Origin: Ignelater luminosus
Taxonomy: Eukaryota > Arthropoda > Insecta > Coleoptera > Elateridae
NCBI GenBank assembly: GCA_011009095.1
Contig: VTPC01090430.1
Coordinates: 1-64,000, forward strand
Direction of reading: 5' to 3'
DNA: 64,000 nt
The translations under genes and the position numbers were made by a program. Below the pieces are notes generated by a model. The model was not told the origin of the DNA, did no database searches, and saw only the letters and a list, made by a program, of their open reading frames with translations. Numbering within the stretch: position 1 is the stretch's first letter; every line of letters begins with the position of its first letter. Below, in pieces: positions 1-13,300 of the stretch.

Positions 1-439
1 CAAACAATACTAGGCAAAAAATTACTTTGGGCGGTTATCATTTTCAACATTTAACTGCATCTTAAAAAAACACTTAACTATCTATTTCTCGCATTTCAAG
101 AGGAAATGAAGGTATTCTTCTACCTTAAATATCATAAAAGCCCAATTTTATTATAATTAAACTATGGATCTGTGGTATATTTTGTAGCTCACCAGTTTCA
201 TATAAGAATCCGAGACCAAGACAGAAGTATCTTAAAATGACATCTAGATACTGAAGCTATGGACAAATCAAAAAATAACGGGAGGTTAAGGAACAGCTGA
301 TTGTGTAGACTGTCAAGGTATATAATTCAGAGATGTTCATTGCAAGACTTCTTTCATGCTAATACTACCGACTGCTTCTTCTTGAGCAAAGAAAGAAATA
401 TTATAAAGCTTAATAATTAAAGATTTGCTGAGCAAACTC

Positions 440-730
440 TAACTCTCATTTGTTGAACAAATGGTTTCAAGTGGAGTTTCTCATGAATTTGTATTAGGAC
501 CTGTACTGTTTCTAATATTTGTAATTGATCCTACAAATTGTTTAAACTCTTCAGTTTTCTTTTCTGCAGATGGTATGAAATTATATAATTTTTTATTAAC
601 ACATCATTGGTTGTTCGAAAACTTTCAAGACTTTAGAACAATAGTGTGCAAAGTTTGACTTTTAATTTAAATACTAAAAACTAAAATTTATGTTAGTCCT
701 AGCCTGAAATACATGAATACAATTTTAAAA
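440..730 (+). pseudogene. Non-LTR retrotransposon reverse transcriptase fragment
   Basis: An open stretch at 461-658 reads like the RT palm of a LINE. It has VSSGVSHEFVLGPVLFLIF, matching the family pattern SGVPQGSVLGPLLFLIF, then SSVFFSADGMKLYN where the catalytic FADD-TKLY box belongs. The Asp pair is degraded (SADG for FADD), so the copy cannot be active. In another frame downstream, residues like SPSLKYMN (about 690-715) resemble the usual continuation. No start codon, endonuclease or 3' tail is seen. It is an old scrap, probably inside an intron of the gene at 2159-2965. The RT call is fairly sure; the clade is not assigned. Confidence 0.6.
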
Positions 731-2158
731 AGTAAAAGAATTAAGGAAAGTGCAAAGATGAGTAATTAAATTACTAGTGCTTATCTTGTCTGAATTTACA
801 ATCAGTGAAAGATTGAGGAAAGTTTTTTGATTTCATTCAAGCATTCAAAATTCTTGCTCATTGATGTTATTTTATGTTAACACGAGTGCAAGTTAAAATT
901 AGAAATATGCAGAAAGTTGCTATGTAAAAGTGATGTATGATATAACAAACAGGATAGTTCACTTTTCCTTACCTGCAGCTGCAGCTGTAGTGCTGAACCA
1001 ATCTCAGAAATGTCTTGACCTTTCTCATCAATCAATTTCAAACTAAAATTTACTCTAATGATTTCTCGTTTGTTTTTTATTTTTTATAATAAGTTTCTTT
1101 TTTGGTAGAAAATACTTTTATTTTTATCAAACAAATTTATTACCTACATCTTGTTAATCATAATAATGACAATAACAAGTACGTAATAATAATTCATGAA
1201 ATTCATTGCGGTTTACAATTCACTTTTATCATAACTTGAATCCAGGGACTTGAAAAAAGTATAGTTTATAGTCACTTTGCTTTAATGCTTAATGAATAAG
1301 CATGCGGTTGCTTCAGGGATTTCTCAAATCAAAACTGTTTGAAATCTCATGATTCTTTTTTTTTCCATCTTAAAGACAAAAACATCAGTCAGAATTTTTA
1401 TTTGTCATTCACATTTAAATAGCTACAAATGCCACTTTGAAGAGCCTTCTTCAATATTTTTCAAATGTCAACTTTGAACTCATAAAAACCATCACTAAAG
1501 TGATCTTGTGTGATGTGTTGATTGATTTGCAGTATTTTTCAAAATTATTGCTCAGCTTAAAAAATAAAATTTATCTCAATGAAACAAACTGAAAGGTTGC
1601 CAAAAATTGAGATTGTTACAGATTTGGTAACCAATTTGGACATCATTTCCATTTTGAGATTTTCAGAAATGTGCTGATACTATAATACATTTCAATCAAT
1701 GAAACTAAAGTTATAACTTCCCAAAATGTTTGAAGATTCTCAGCTCATTTTTAAGATGGTTTTATCTAAAGTGAATGCAGCGTTGAGATAAGGAATACCA
1801 AGAAATCATATTTAGTGATGGAAATTGATATTTAATATCATTTACTAATATTGTTGTCAGAAACTTAGTTCGTTAAGTCAAATTTTGGCAGTTTTGTGTT
1901 GATTGTACTTTACAGCTGTTTTTTTTATTATAATGAACTTGGAATTTGCAAAAAACAGTATGAACCCAGAAGTTTTCAGTTGTTTGAATTAAAATGGATC
2001 TTGGCTATGAAAGTTTAAATATTTTGAGCAACCTCATCTTGATTACATATTAGTTGTCAAAAATCAAAATCTTAGGACTGTTGGCTGATCTTCAAATTTA
2101 AAATTTTATGTGGCATTATTTGGTTATGGATACGTTTAATACAAAATCTTGATTGCAG
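731..2158. other. Non-coding sequence, likely intron upstream of the DNAJC22-like exons
   Basis: No coding exon was found here. The DNAJC22-like gene must have upstream exons, because its first visible exon starts in phase 1 after an acceptor at 2157-2158. No segment here shows the family's N-terminal membrane region, so that part probably lies left of the window. The stretch is AT-rich and otherwise featureless. Confidence 0.5.
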
Positions 2159-2965
2159 GAATATGGGTAGTTGGAAGTATTGGCCGAGAACAAGGCTCTC
2201 CATGGATTACAATTATTGTAGCATATTTATCATATTTCTTAAGATGGTATATTTATGATGAAAATATGTGGTTTAGTATTATGGTTTTTACATCAGCACT
2301 TGCGTTTGACACATTTTCAAAACAATGGAGGAGAAAACCACGAGAGAAGAAATCACTACTTAAGTAAGTACCTACATACCTACATTTGTATCTTATACTA
2401 TATGATTTAACAAAAAGAAATATATTTGCAGAAGAATTTTAATTTTATCATTATGTGGAACACTCTACATATCAATATGGAGTGCCTATTTATATTTCAA
2501 TGGAAAAATCACAGATTCAAATGGTGATGAAGTTCCAGTTCATGAAGCTCTCCATCACTTCTTTACATCGCCTTGGTGGATAGATTTAAAACAATCATTA
2601 TATGATACATATCAATTTGCCCAACACCATGGATGGTAAGATTTATCAATTTCTTCCTTTTAAATAATTTTAATCATTTTTTCGTTCAATTCAGGTATGA
2701 AGTGTGGAAACAAATAATAGATCTAACAGATCCTCATGGTGAACAAAATGCATATAGAGTATTAGATTTATCTCCTACAGCATCACAATCTGAGATTACT
2801 GCTAAATGGAGGCATTTAAGTAGGGAATGGCATCCAGATAAAGTTAAAGATCCTGCATTTCAAAGGGCAGCACAAGAAAGATTTATGGAGATTCAGCAAG
2901 CTTATGAAATTTTATCAAATATAAAAACTAAGCGTAAACGACGAAATAAAAAGTCTGTAGATTAA
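2159..2965 (+). CDS. DNAJC22: DnaJ homolog subfamily C member 22 (wurst-like), C-terminal part
   Basis: Three exons join in frame: 2159-2363, 2432-2635 and 2695-2965. Introns are 68 and 59 bases with GT-AG borders (GTAAGT after 2363, GTAAG after 2635; acceptors ending at 2158, 2431 and 2694). They give 225 residues plus a stop. The order is a GIWVVGSIGREQG segment, three hydrophobic membrane-like stretches (around PWITIIVAYLSYFLRWYIY, WFSIMVFTSALAF and ILILSLCGTLYISIW), then a C-terminal J domain beginning NAYRVLDLSP and carrying the HPD motif (REWHPDK). A basic tail, KRKRRNKK, ends the protein. A J domain at the C-terminus after several membrane spans is the DNAJC22 layout; the Drosophila homolog wurst acts in clathrin-mediated endocytosis. 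The N-terminal membrane part is missing and must lie left of the window. The J domain stimulates Hsp70 ATPase through HPD, which is intact. Confidence 0.88.
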
Positions 2966-4002
2966 ATATAGTTTTTTATTTTTTTAAATTTAGTAGATCT
3001 ATTCGATTTATATTAATAATAAGAAAAGAAGTGGAAGTGTAATTATCGCATATAAAAAATTTAAGAGGGAATCCTGTTAAGCTTCATTTTACATTTTTAT
3101 TCATATTTTTAATGGTGCCAAAGACTAATTAAAAATATTTAGATTTGATAATAATAAAAACAAATGTAAAAAGATTTATATAAAATGAAAGTTATGTAAA
3201 TATTTTCTACTTAATTAAAAATATTACAAAACAAATATAGGATATATTAACTTTTATTATTATCCAAATACAAAATAATAATGATAATGATAATAATAAG
3301 CACTACGCTATCGATATTACATATTTATATTATGTACAACAATTTTTCTTTTAAACATATGTGGTCCAATGATCCAGTATTAAATTTTAACAATCACAAA
3401 ATCTTACTTACTATATATTAGTAAGTATATTTAATAATATTTTGTTTATTAATTAGTAATGACACATAACAAATAAATAAATTTGCAATACATGCTGTGT
3501 AAATAGGACTTAAACCATTAAGAAACAGTAAAAATTTAAAAATAGAATTGTAAAAACTCTAATTTAAAAAAGATGAATGGATAACACACAGTTCAATAAA
3601 AATAGTTTGATTTTTCAATGTTATCTGTGTGGAATAGGAAAGAGATAATGTGCAATGTAATGCTAGTTAAAAGAAACACAATCAGGATAATGCAATCTTT
3701 CAAGAACTTTATTGAATTTGATTACGAAAAACCAAACTAATTTTACTGACTGTGAGTTGTTATTTCTTTTATGGAATTTTCATATTCTTTATGTTTATGA
3801 GAGTTTTATTCAAAAAGTTTCTTATTAAATATATAAAGATTAATACGATATTCTTTTAAAAGGACTTACACTGTCCAATATTAGAGAAAATTACAATTCT
3901 TAAAAAGTGTAACATTAGTTAATAATTGATAAAAATTCATTATTCTATCACAAAAGCAGTCAAAAAAATCTCTATCTACCACCTACAAAGATGGCACTGA
4001 TG
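2966..4002. other. Intergenic space between convergent genes (both 3' UTRs)
   Basis: About 1.04 kb lies between the stop codons of the plus-strand DNAJC22-like gene and the minus-strand ankyrin gene. It is very AT-rich. On the minus strand, AATAAA occurs at 3805-3810 and 3708-3713, both usable as poly(A) signals for the ankyrin gene. Several AATAAA-like words on the plus strand could serve the other gene. No ORF or RNA gene is seen. Confidence 0.55.
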
Positions 4003-4355
4003 CTATTTCTTTTTCTTAGTTCTAGCCGGTTTTATAACCGTCTGTTCCTTCTCTTCTGGAACTGACTCTGCCGGTGGCTTATTTGAAACCCCATTTGTAG
4101 TTACATTACTACTTTGATTATTATATTCATCATTATTATTACTAACTAATGTGACCTGAAGACGAGGGACGGTGAGAGGACGTATTAAAGATTTCACCAC
4201 TGGAGGTACACTTGGTGCAGAAGGGAGTACAGGTGAACTTGCACATAAAGCTGCCGTTGTAAGTTGGGTAACTAATCTTGCACTTGATATGTGATCCAAA
4301 TTATGGCTTGGACCGGAAGACGTTCGAAATACTTTTTTTAGCCTTGACTTTAAGC
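4003..4355 (-). CDS. Ankyrin gene, last exon with stop
   Basis: 353 bases from the acceptor GTTTCAG to TAG at 4005-4003. It begins GLKSRLKKVFRTSSGPSHNL, followed by a Ser/Ala/Pro-rich stretch with LVTQLTTAALCASSPVLP and PPVVKSLIRPLTVPRLQVT, then a low-complexity N/S/E-rich linker and a lysine tail. It looks largely disordered. No membrane segment or known domain is seen. Confidence 0.8.
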
Positions 4356-7300
4356 CTGAAACAATTGTTTTCTACATGATAATAGTATTATTCAAACCAC
4401 ATTCAAATCTTTCTTTAAAACTTCTGTTTCTAAGCCACTTTTTAACAAGATTTTTTTAAATTAGAATAAAGTTTGAAAATTTAAGCAACATGCAAATAAG
4501 AAGTATTAATTATTATAATGATTCAAATAAATTGTTAATAATCTAAAAAAAAAATCTCAAAGCATAAAATGTTAGTTAAGTAACGAAGACATATTAACCT
4601 TAAATATTTATGAATTGTCTGTACAGTTTTTATTTAATGGTTTTTTATCGATAAAGTGAGGATCATAAAATTAAGTAATTATTAAGAAATAACATGATAA
4701 GTGATATTTTAGCTTATATGCAATTGCTTATCAAACAACATTTACAGGAAATTCCTCACCTCTACTTAACCATGCAGCATAACAGACTTTCATAATTGAA
4801 TACTGCTGGAATAGAAAAAAACGAAGAATTTGTTTATAATTTTTCTTATGAATTTAAGCAAATGGAAAAATTTTAAAATCATTTTAAAAGTAGATTGTAA
4901 AATGCAATAATTAAAATTTTATTAGTTTTTAAGCTTTTGTAACTACAAATTGTACAAGGCAAAAATGGATTATGTAATGGTGTAAAAAGTGAGCAGACCA
5001 GCATTAAATAAATACAGATGTTTTAGTTTCCTGCTCTATTATTTTTAGCATATTTTATCTCCTTACTTTATGCACCATTGTGAATAATTAGTGCACTACA
5101 ACTCTTTGATGTGGTGATAGTGCAATCTACTATATCGATGGTTAAATTCTAACATGTTATATCAGATCTTACATTTATATCCCGAACTAATTCTAAAAGG
5201 TCGGTAACCTCAGACCAACAGAAATAATTTCAAGTCAACATCAAATAATCATTGACTAGTGTAGTAGAAGCAAACGTATCTAGTCATATCTCCTGTATAA
5301 TTTCAACTAATGGGGATGGCATGTTAGAATGTAACAATCGATATTATAATATTACACTTCAATGCAAGGAATTGTACACAGTTATATCACATAATGACAG
5401 TTAAAGAATATCAAAAAGAATAGATAAGATTCGAGTTCCTATCTAACAAGATAACACTCTCGTGGGTTTGGGATGACACACAGGGTGGATCACATTACTC
5501 AATTGCTTGTTATTGAGTTGTTTAATTTATCCATATCATTCAAACAGGTCTGATATTTTTAAGGTTATGATGATGAAGATGAAACCTCATATAATCAAAC
5601 CATTTGGTGTGGATAAGATTGATACCTACCCAAATGTTGAAAGATAACTTCAATAAATTGATCAAAATCTCTTAAAGATTAAATAATTTAAAATACCTTC
5701 TCTTTAATACTAATAGCCAACATAGCATGATGATGGATTGCAACCATGTGTAAAAAATTTCTCCAGGAGAAAGGTAAGCACAAACTTGCAAGTCAGCAAA
5801 AGCAAAATCCCATTTTTGCCTTTACACCTAAAATTTCTATTTTCTGAGCTCCTGGAACACCTCATCTCCAAATGTGGAAATGAAACAAGACAATAACCGC
5901 ATTAACAGAGATGCAGAAAATATAGTAATTGCTATTTTCATTAAGTTTTTCTCAGAGGAACCCTGCCTGGACGATTCACTACCACTGATTTTGAGATTTT
6001 ATTTCCATTTCCTTAAGAAAGCTTCAATACAAGCCAATACAAACATTTACACCAGCATCACCATAATGCCAACTGATCATTGGAAAAAATAGAGAAATCT
6101 TCTTTCCACAAAGAAAAGTTTTGAAGAATATGAGTTACTTACTAATTACTGATGGCAATATATCTTGATTGAAGTGGCACGAACAGGTTTTATCAGAAAA
6201 CTTCGGAAGCATTGATTAAAGCTAGTGTTAGTATCAACAAATTCCCAGACAGATAGGAAAAGATTTTATAGAAAAAGTAGGTGTACTATTGCTATTGTGT
6301 ATACTGCAGTAATGTTAATGGACATTCTTGAATGATGTACTTGAAACAAACGTGGACAAAAATATTTGTATGAATTAAATTATTTAAGTAGGAGTTGTAT
6401 CTTTTATCTGAAATCCGAAAAAGGTATGAATATGTAACTTTTTGTCTTATCTATCTCAAGTGCAGCAGTAAGTAATAATGCCATTATCTAGGCGCTTCCT
6501 TAAGCACATATTTGTTTACTAAGTAATAAGCGATGAAAACAATAAAATATTCGAGTTTTATGCAATGGAAAAAATGAAACAGAGAGAAACGACGATATAA
6601 AGTAGAAATAAAGGACACAGACACAATATATTGGAAATCAAAAGTACTTACCATAAACTTGAAGTAAGTAATGATATTAAAGTAAATAGGTGTGCAAAAT
6701 ATTCCATTTCATTAGAAAGAAAAAAAATACCGAAATTCAGATTCTAGATAAATTACTGTATAGTGCCTGCTTATGCCAAAAATCAAGACTAGTTAAAATT
6801 TCATCAAAATGATCACGACCATGATCTAGTCAATCTAGTGACTGGCAGAAATCAAGACTATAGTCTTAATTTAATCAAGATGGGAATAAAACTGAGATCT
6901 GATTCTTTTAATCAGATCAAGAGTCAAGAACCAAGGCTTTTGATACCAAAGCGTTTCAAGAATCTTGTCCTTGATCTTGAGCTACATAATGATCCTTTCT
7001 TGTTAGATTTAGCAACATCATTCAATGAAACTACATTATAATTTGCGCGAAGATAAGTCAAGTTGCTTACTGAACATCAAGTTGGCATTCTTGCGTATTA
7101 AAAAGAGTAATATACAAAAAACAGAAGTTGTCGCAATAAAGCAGTCTAGTAACTGGCAAACATCAAGACTACAGTCTTAATTTAATCAAGATGGGAATAA
7201 AAGTAAGACCTAAACCTTTTAACAAGATCAAGAGTCAGAACCAACACTAAACATGTTAGAATCAAGAACTTCGATACCAAAGGTATCAACAGTTCGTGTT

Positions 7301-10300
7301 AGATTTAGCAATATCATTCAATGGACCTGCATTATCTTGCGCTGAGATATTAGCATTCTGGCCTAGCAAAAACGACGATAACGGGAAAACAAAAGTTGCC
7401 ATAATTTAGTCAGTCTAATGACAAGCAAAGATCAGACTAATCAAAGTGAGAATAAAATTAAATTGTGGAACCTTTAACAAGATCAAAAGTCAAGATCAAG
7501 ACTAAACATGTTAAAGTTGGCATCCTTGCCTAGTAAAAAAAGTCTTAGATTATTTTGCTAACCGAAATATCTTTAAGACAAGGAACATTCAAGAACCAAT
7601 CAGATAGAAATAAGTAGTAAATCAGGATTTATACGTTGATCTTCTATCTTCATTCGTATTCTGTCTTTGACTGTACCAACCGTTAAGTAGAGGTTTTAAA
7701 GTTAAGACTAAGACGGAAACTCTTGACACCAAGACGAAAACTTAAAATTTTGACGAAACCAAAACCAAAACTAATATCGCTGTTAGTCTTGCTATATAGT
7801 ACAGCTACTCATATCCATGATGTGCACCCAAACAAAGTTTTAAAGTTGAGACCAAGACAAAGTCCTAGAAATTTCGACAAGACCAAGAGCAAAACTTGAT
7901 CTTGTCATACATTATCGTATCTATTGTGCATAAAAAGGTCTCAAATAATCTCATATTTATATTGGAAATTTGTTTAGTTCTCTTCAATCCTAAACAGTTA
8001 TTCATATTCATGATGAGCACCGAAACAATTCTTTTTCTTGGAACCTTTAAAATCGAAACCAAGACCAAAACTCTTGATACCAAGGCAAACACCTAGAAGT
8101 GTTAGAAAGACCAAGGCTAAAACTAATATTGCTGTTGGTCTTACTATCTAAAGAAGGAACTTGAATTTTCTATTCCAGTTAAGTTGTATTTTTGTCCCAT
8201 TCTCATTAAGAAACTTGTCGTGTGTCTTTCAAAGGTTCAGACTACTTTTCTGTTTTCTTTGTATTCAAATAGTTTTACAGATTTTCAATATTGTGCGTGA
8301 CCATAAATTGTGTAATCCTGTTTCAAAAAAAATTAGCTGTAATTCTAAGAGAGTAGTATACTTTCAAATAATTACGTACATTTTGACCATATGAAGCAAC
8401 AGGCAGTATTGATTATAAAAAACCACAAGAACAGGTCTTGAAATCTAACTCTTAGGCAACAGAAAAACGGTAAGCAATGAACGAACTTGCTGCTAACTGG
8501 ATATAAGTAGGAGTAACAGTAAAATATTTCATCGTTCAGCTTTTCTAGCCTTAATGAATGCGTTTGAACATGTAAATCACCTCCTCACTTAGGAGGTTCA
8601 AATATGCACTTGAACATTCTTTTGAGTTTGGGTTCTATCCTTTAATATTCTACCTTGAATTAGGGAGAAAATTCCTCTTATATTTTGTCATGGAATGTTT
8701 CGTTTTTGAGTTAAACTTTGATGCTTTGTATATAGGCAACGGTGCATTGTAGAACATAAGTTTATAAAGGGAATTAGACTTCAAAGATACCCTGTATAAC
8801 AGAGAATGTATGGTTTATGATTTTTATTCATTAAAGCCATGTATGTAGGTAAGTAATACACCACATCAAAAACTCTGTGCACATTAAGCATTATGGGATT
8901 AGTGTTTCTCCTCAAAAGAGAATATCACAGTTTCTTTTATTTTTGCTTTAACCTTTAACTAAAGAAATTTAAACTTATTTACTTATTTCATCAAAATATA
9001 GCGAGAAATTTATTTAAGAAATAAATTAGTGAAAAGAACACGAAAATTACATAAAAACTCTCGAGTAATTTTTTGTTTAATAAAAGGTGGTAGTATAATT
9101 CAAAATCTTATTTTCAGGATTCTGCAAAAAGTAAAACAAAAAATTACATTAAGAAAAAATTATAATTAGCTTTGCCTCGTTTGACCTTTTTAAGAGCGAT
9201 AATTAAAGAGAACAGAAGAATTTAAAATTCATAAGCAGTTTAAAAATAGAATCTTGCAGAATATCCTAACAGAAAAAGGAAAATTTGGATATTACAACCT
9301 TAAACTAATAGCACAGAGATTTTCCTAAGCGCTACCTACTTTCGTAAATAGAAAGGATACCAAATTTAGAAAAACGATCACAATAATATGACTCACCATG
9401 TTGTGGTTGGGGTATCTGCGGAACAGGAACAACTTTACCAAGAAGCACTCTAGCTCCCATGTCGTTTTCTCCGCCCCAGTTCCCGTAGGAAGTTGATCTT
9501 TCTAGAAGACGTTGCCTTGCATGTTTTTCGATAACGTCTGCACATACGTAACGACCACAAAATCTTGCCCATTGATCTGCTCTTAAACCTCTTCCACTAT
9601 CACGTAATGTTGGATTTGCTCCTGGAAATATATTTATGTCTGTGTAATTTATTGCTATAATACGAAGTATTAAAATATGCGTTTCTACCGTTTCATTAAT
9701 TTTTAATTGTAAGTGCTGTGGTGGAATTACTTGATTAACTAATACATTTCTAACGAAGTAGGTTAGTACTACTAAAATAGTTACCCCCTACGCATTAAAT
9801 TTACTATGAATATCTGAAATACGCATCAAATTTCCTTCAATAAATATTAAAATTCCATGGAGGGTTTATAATAATTAGTTATATTCTATAAATTATGCAT
9901 CCTTTAGAGAGTAGATTCGTACAAAAAATAAGCCAACCCAAACAAAACTTTAAATGTCATTTCGGATTTTCAGTTGAAAACATTATTAATTGTACCATTT
10001 AGCATAGTACTCGTGAAAACAGCGTTCAATTCAAATTAAGCCCTGGGTAGGTAGTTCGTTTAGTTTTAATTAACAAGGAAAATAAATGTTTGTTATGAAA
10101 TTCCTGTGGGGAAATACAAAAAAATCAATCTAAAAGTGCACGTGGCAGCATTAATATCCTCGTGATACGTACTTGGAAATTTAAAATCAATTCAGACAGA
10201 AAAATATGAAACATAACAAGATCTAGCATGTTCCTGGGTTTATATCTAGTATGAGACAGCTGTGTTGAAAAACAAAATAGCAGTGTGACGTCATTGATTT

Positions 10301-13300
10301 AATTTACATTTATATTCCAATAAGTATATCCAGGAAATAACAAAAATATGATAAGAGTAGTAAAATATTTAATATAAATGCACATCAACGAATGCTATTG
10401 ATTAACTGCAACCGCAACTCAATAATAATTAAGGACGCGAGATAACATTGTTTTTCTTTCAAAATATTGAAATGGAGTATTTGGAAAATTTGTTTGATTC
10501 TGTATAAATAAAGATTTTACCATTTGTGGCTTAATAAATCTCTGTATTATTTTCCAAGTTAATTTCCCCCTCTTGGGATGTACTCGATTGTTCATTGAAT
10601 TTGTGTTGACGAACAGTCTCTGGTTGGCCTTTGAAATTGGCTCAATCTAAACCTGAATCATTCTAAATTCTATTTGGTTTTATCACGGACTCTGAATTCT
10701 ATTTCGTAAGACCAAACGGGGCAAACTTCATTTCTGTTTTTGGGACTCAATTTTAACTAGACCATAAGAGTGAAATTGGAAATTCTGATTACAGAACCAT
10801 GCTAATCTCTATAAAGAAACTTATTTTCCCAAAAGCAAAAAAAAAGATCTTGAAGATTGACCAACAAACATCCGCAATGGTGAGGGAAAGTCTCAAGAAT
10901 TTCTATTCTAGTTTACCTTTTTTGGATGAATAAATCTCAACCAAGAAACCTTCAGATCAAATCTGAGCTGACATAGCGTAATTGGCTGGGTTTTGCAATT
11001 GGAGGAATTCAGATTTTGATCATTCAGCTAAATTCTATTTGGCTTTATAACAGATCCATTTTGTTAAATCAATTGGAATAAACTTTATTTCAATTTCTGG
11101 GGCTCAATTTTAGGTAGGCCATAAGAGTGAAACCAAAAATTCTGATTACAGAACTATGCTAATTTCTGAAAAAAAGTTATTTTCTCGATAGAAGAAAATT
11201 GATGGACAATGATCCAGATGTCCAGAATGCTAATATGAACTTTTAAGGTTTTCTGTAGGCATTTTTCCAAATTCTTACCTTTTCTAGATGAATATATCTT
11301 AACCAGGATGTCTTAAAATCTAATCTACGAGGGTGGTTTGATAAGTCTTTAGCCTGAGCATAAAGATCAAAATGTTATTTATAGTGACGATGATCCATCC
11401 TTCAGATGGCACTGCTGAAAATGTCAGCCATTTTGGACGCGTAGTTTTTGTTTGACGGTCGTTTGTGTCAGTCGATGTCAGTGATTTGTAAAAAATGAAG
11501 CCAGTCGAGTTGAACCCTGTCTACGGGGAGTCTCCCTCTTCGTTCGCCACCGTAAAAACTGGGTGGCAAAGTTCAAACGTGACCGTACGAGTGTGTGTGA
11601 TGAAGAGCGTCCGGGGAGGCCAAAAACAGCAACTGTTGAGAAGATAATCGAAAAAGTCCATAAAATCGTATTAGATGATGATCGAATGAAAATAAGAGAG
11701 ATAGCACAGACCGCAGGCATATCCACAGAACGCATTTTTGAAATATTACATGAAGATTTGCACATGAAGAGGCCGTCCGTGCGATAGGTGCCGCACTTGT
11801 TGACATTGGACCGAAAACGCGTGCGCATGGACATTTGAAAAGAGATGTTGCAGTGATTTAAGCATAATTCAATGGACTTTTTGCGGCGATTTGTAACTGT
11901 TGATGAAACATGGGTCCGTTAGCACACACCAGTAGTCTAAACAGTGGACTAAAACAAGCAAACCTGCTCCAAAGAAGGCGAAGATGGTGCCATCGGCCGG
12001 GAAAGTGATGGCGACTGTTTTTTGGGATTCACATGGCATATTGTTCATAGAAGGAGAAACAATAACAGAATTGTATTATGCTTCATTTTTGGACAGGTTT
12101 AAGAAAGAAATCCAGTCTAAACAACCTCAAATGCAGAGGAAAACAGTCCTCTTTCATCATGAGAATATGCCGGCTCACACTTCGATGGTCGCGATGTCCC
12201 AAATTCATGAGCTTGGCTTCGAATTGGTCCTCCACGTTCCGTATTCTCCAGATCTGGTCCCGGACGACTATTTTCTCTTTGCAAACATGAAAACATGGCT
12301 TGGAGAAAAGAAATTCACGAACAATGATGAAGTGATAGCCACCGTGAACGCGTATTTTACAGACTTTCAGACATCGTATTTTTTGGAGGGGATCAAAAAG
12401 TTGGTGCATCGCTGGATGAAGTGTATAGACTATGTAGTGAAATAAAATCGATTTTGGTCACAAAAACACTTCTTTCTATGCTAGGCTAAAGTCCTATCAA
12501 ACCACCCTCGTTATTGACATAGTGTCGGTGGCTGGCTTTTGAAATTGACATAATCCAAATTTTGATCATTTGGGCTAAACTCTATTTGATTTTATTATGG
12601 ATTTTATAACACCAAACGGGAAGAACTTTATTTATATTCTTAGGATTTAATCTTAGCTAGGCCATAAGAAATTATGATTAAAGAACTATGACAATCTCTG
12701 AAGAAAAACTTATTTTTCTGAAACAATAAAAAAAACCCTTGAAAATCGACCAACAAAAAGGTGACAGCCTGAAATAGTGACTAAAGTTTTCAAAGATTAC
12801 TCTAGGCATTTCTTTAGCCTTTTTGGACGAAGACATCTCAAACAAGAAGACATAGAATCAGTGACTGACCTCTGGAATTGGCGTGATCCAGATTTTGATC
12901 ATTTGGGATAAACTCTATTTGATTTTATTAATTTATTTCTGTTTTTCGGGACTCAATTTCTGATTTCGAAACTATAGGCTCATCTCTGAAAAGAAAAACT
13001 TATTCTCTTGAATACATTTAGAAACATTCTGAAGATTGACCAACAGAGAGTTGGTTGTACGAAATGAAAACCAAAACTTTCAAGAATTTCTGGTGCATTT
13101 CTCCGAATTCTAGTTCACCTTTTCTGGATAAATAAATACGTTTCAACCTAGAAACTTTAAAATTAGATTTGCAAACATAGCATTTTGATCATTCAGCTAA
13201 ATCATTCTTGGTTTTATGACAAAGTATGGATTCTATTTTGTAAGGCCAAACAGGACAAACTTTATTTCCATTTCCGACTATTCTAGCTGTGTAGACCATA

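Noticed and set aside
6838-8394. Several frames of 66-77 codons in the ankyrin intron
   Set aside because: They lie in or next to tandem repeats, overlap on both strands and have no domain.
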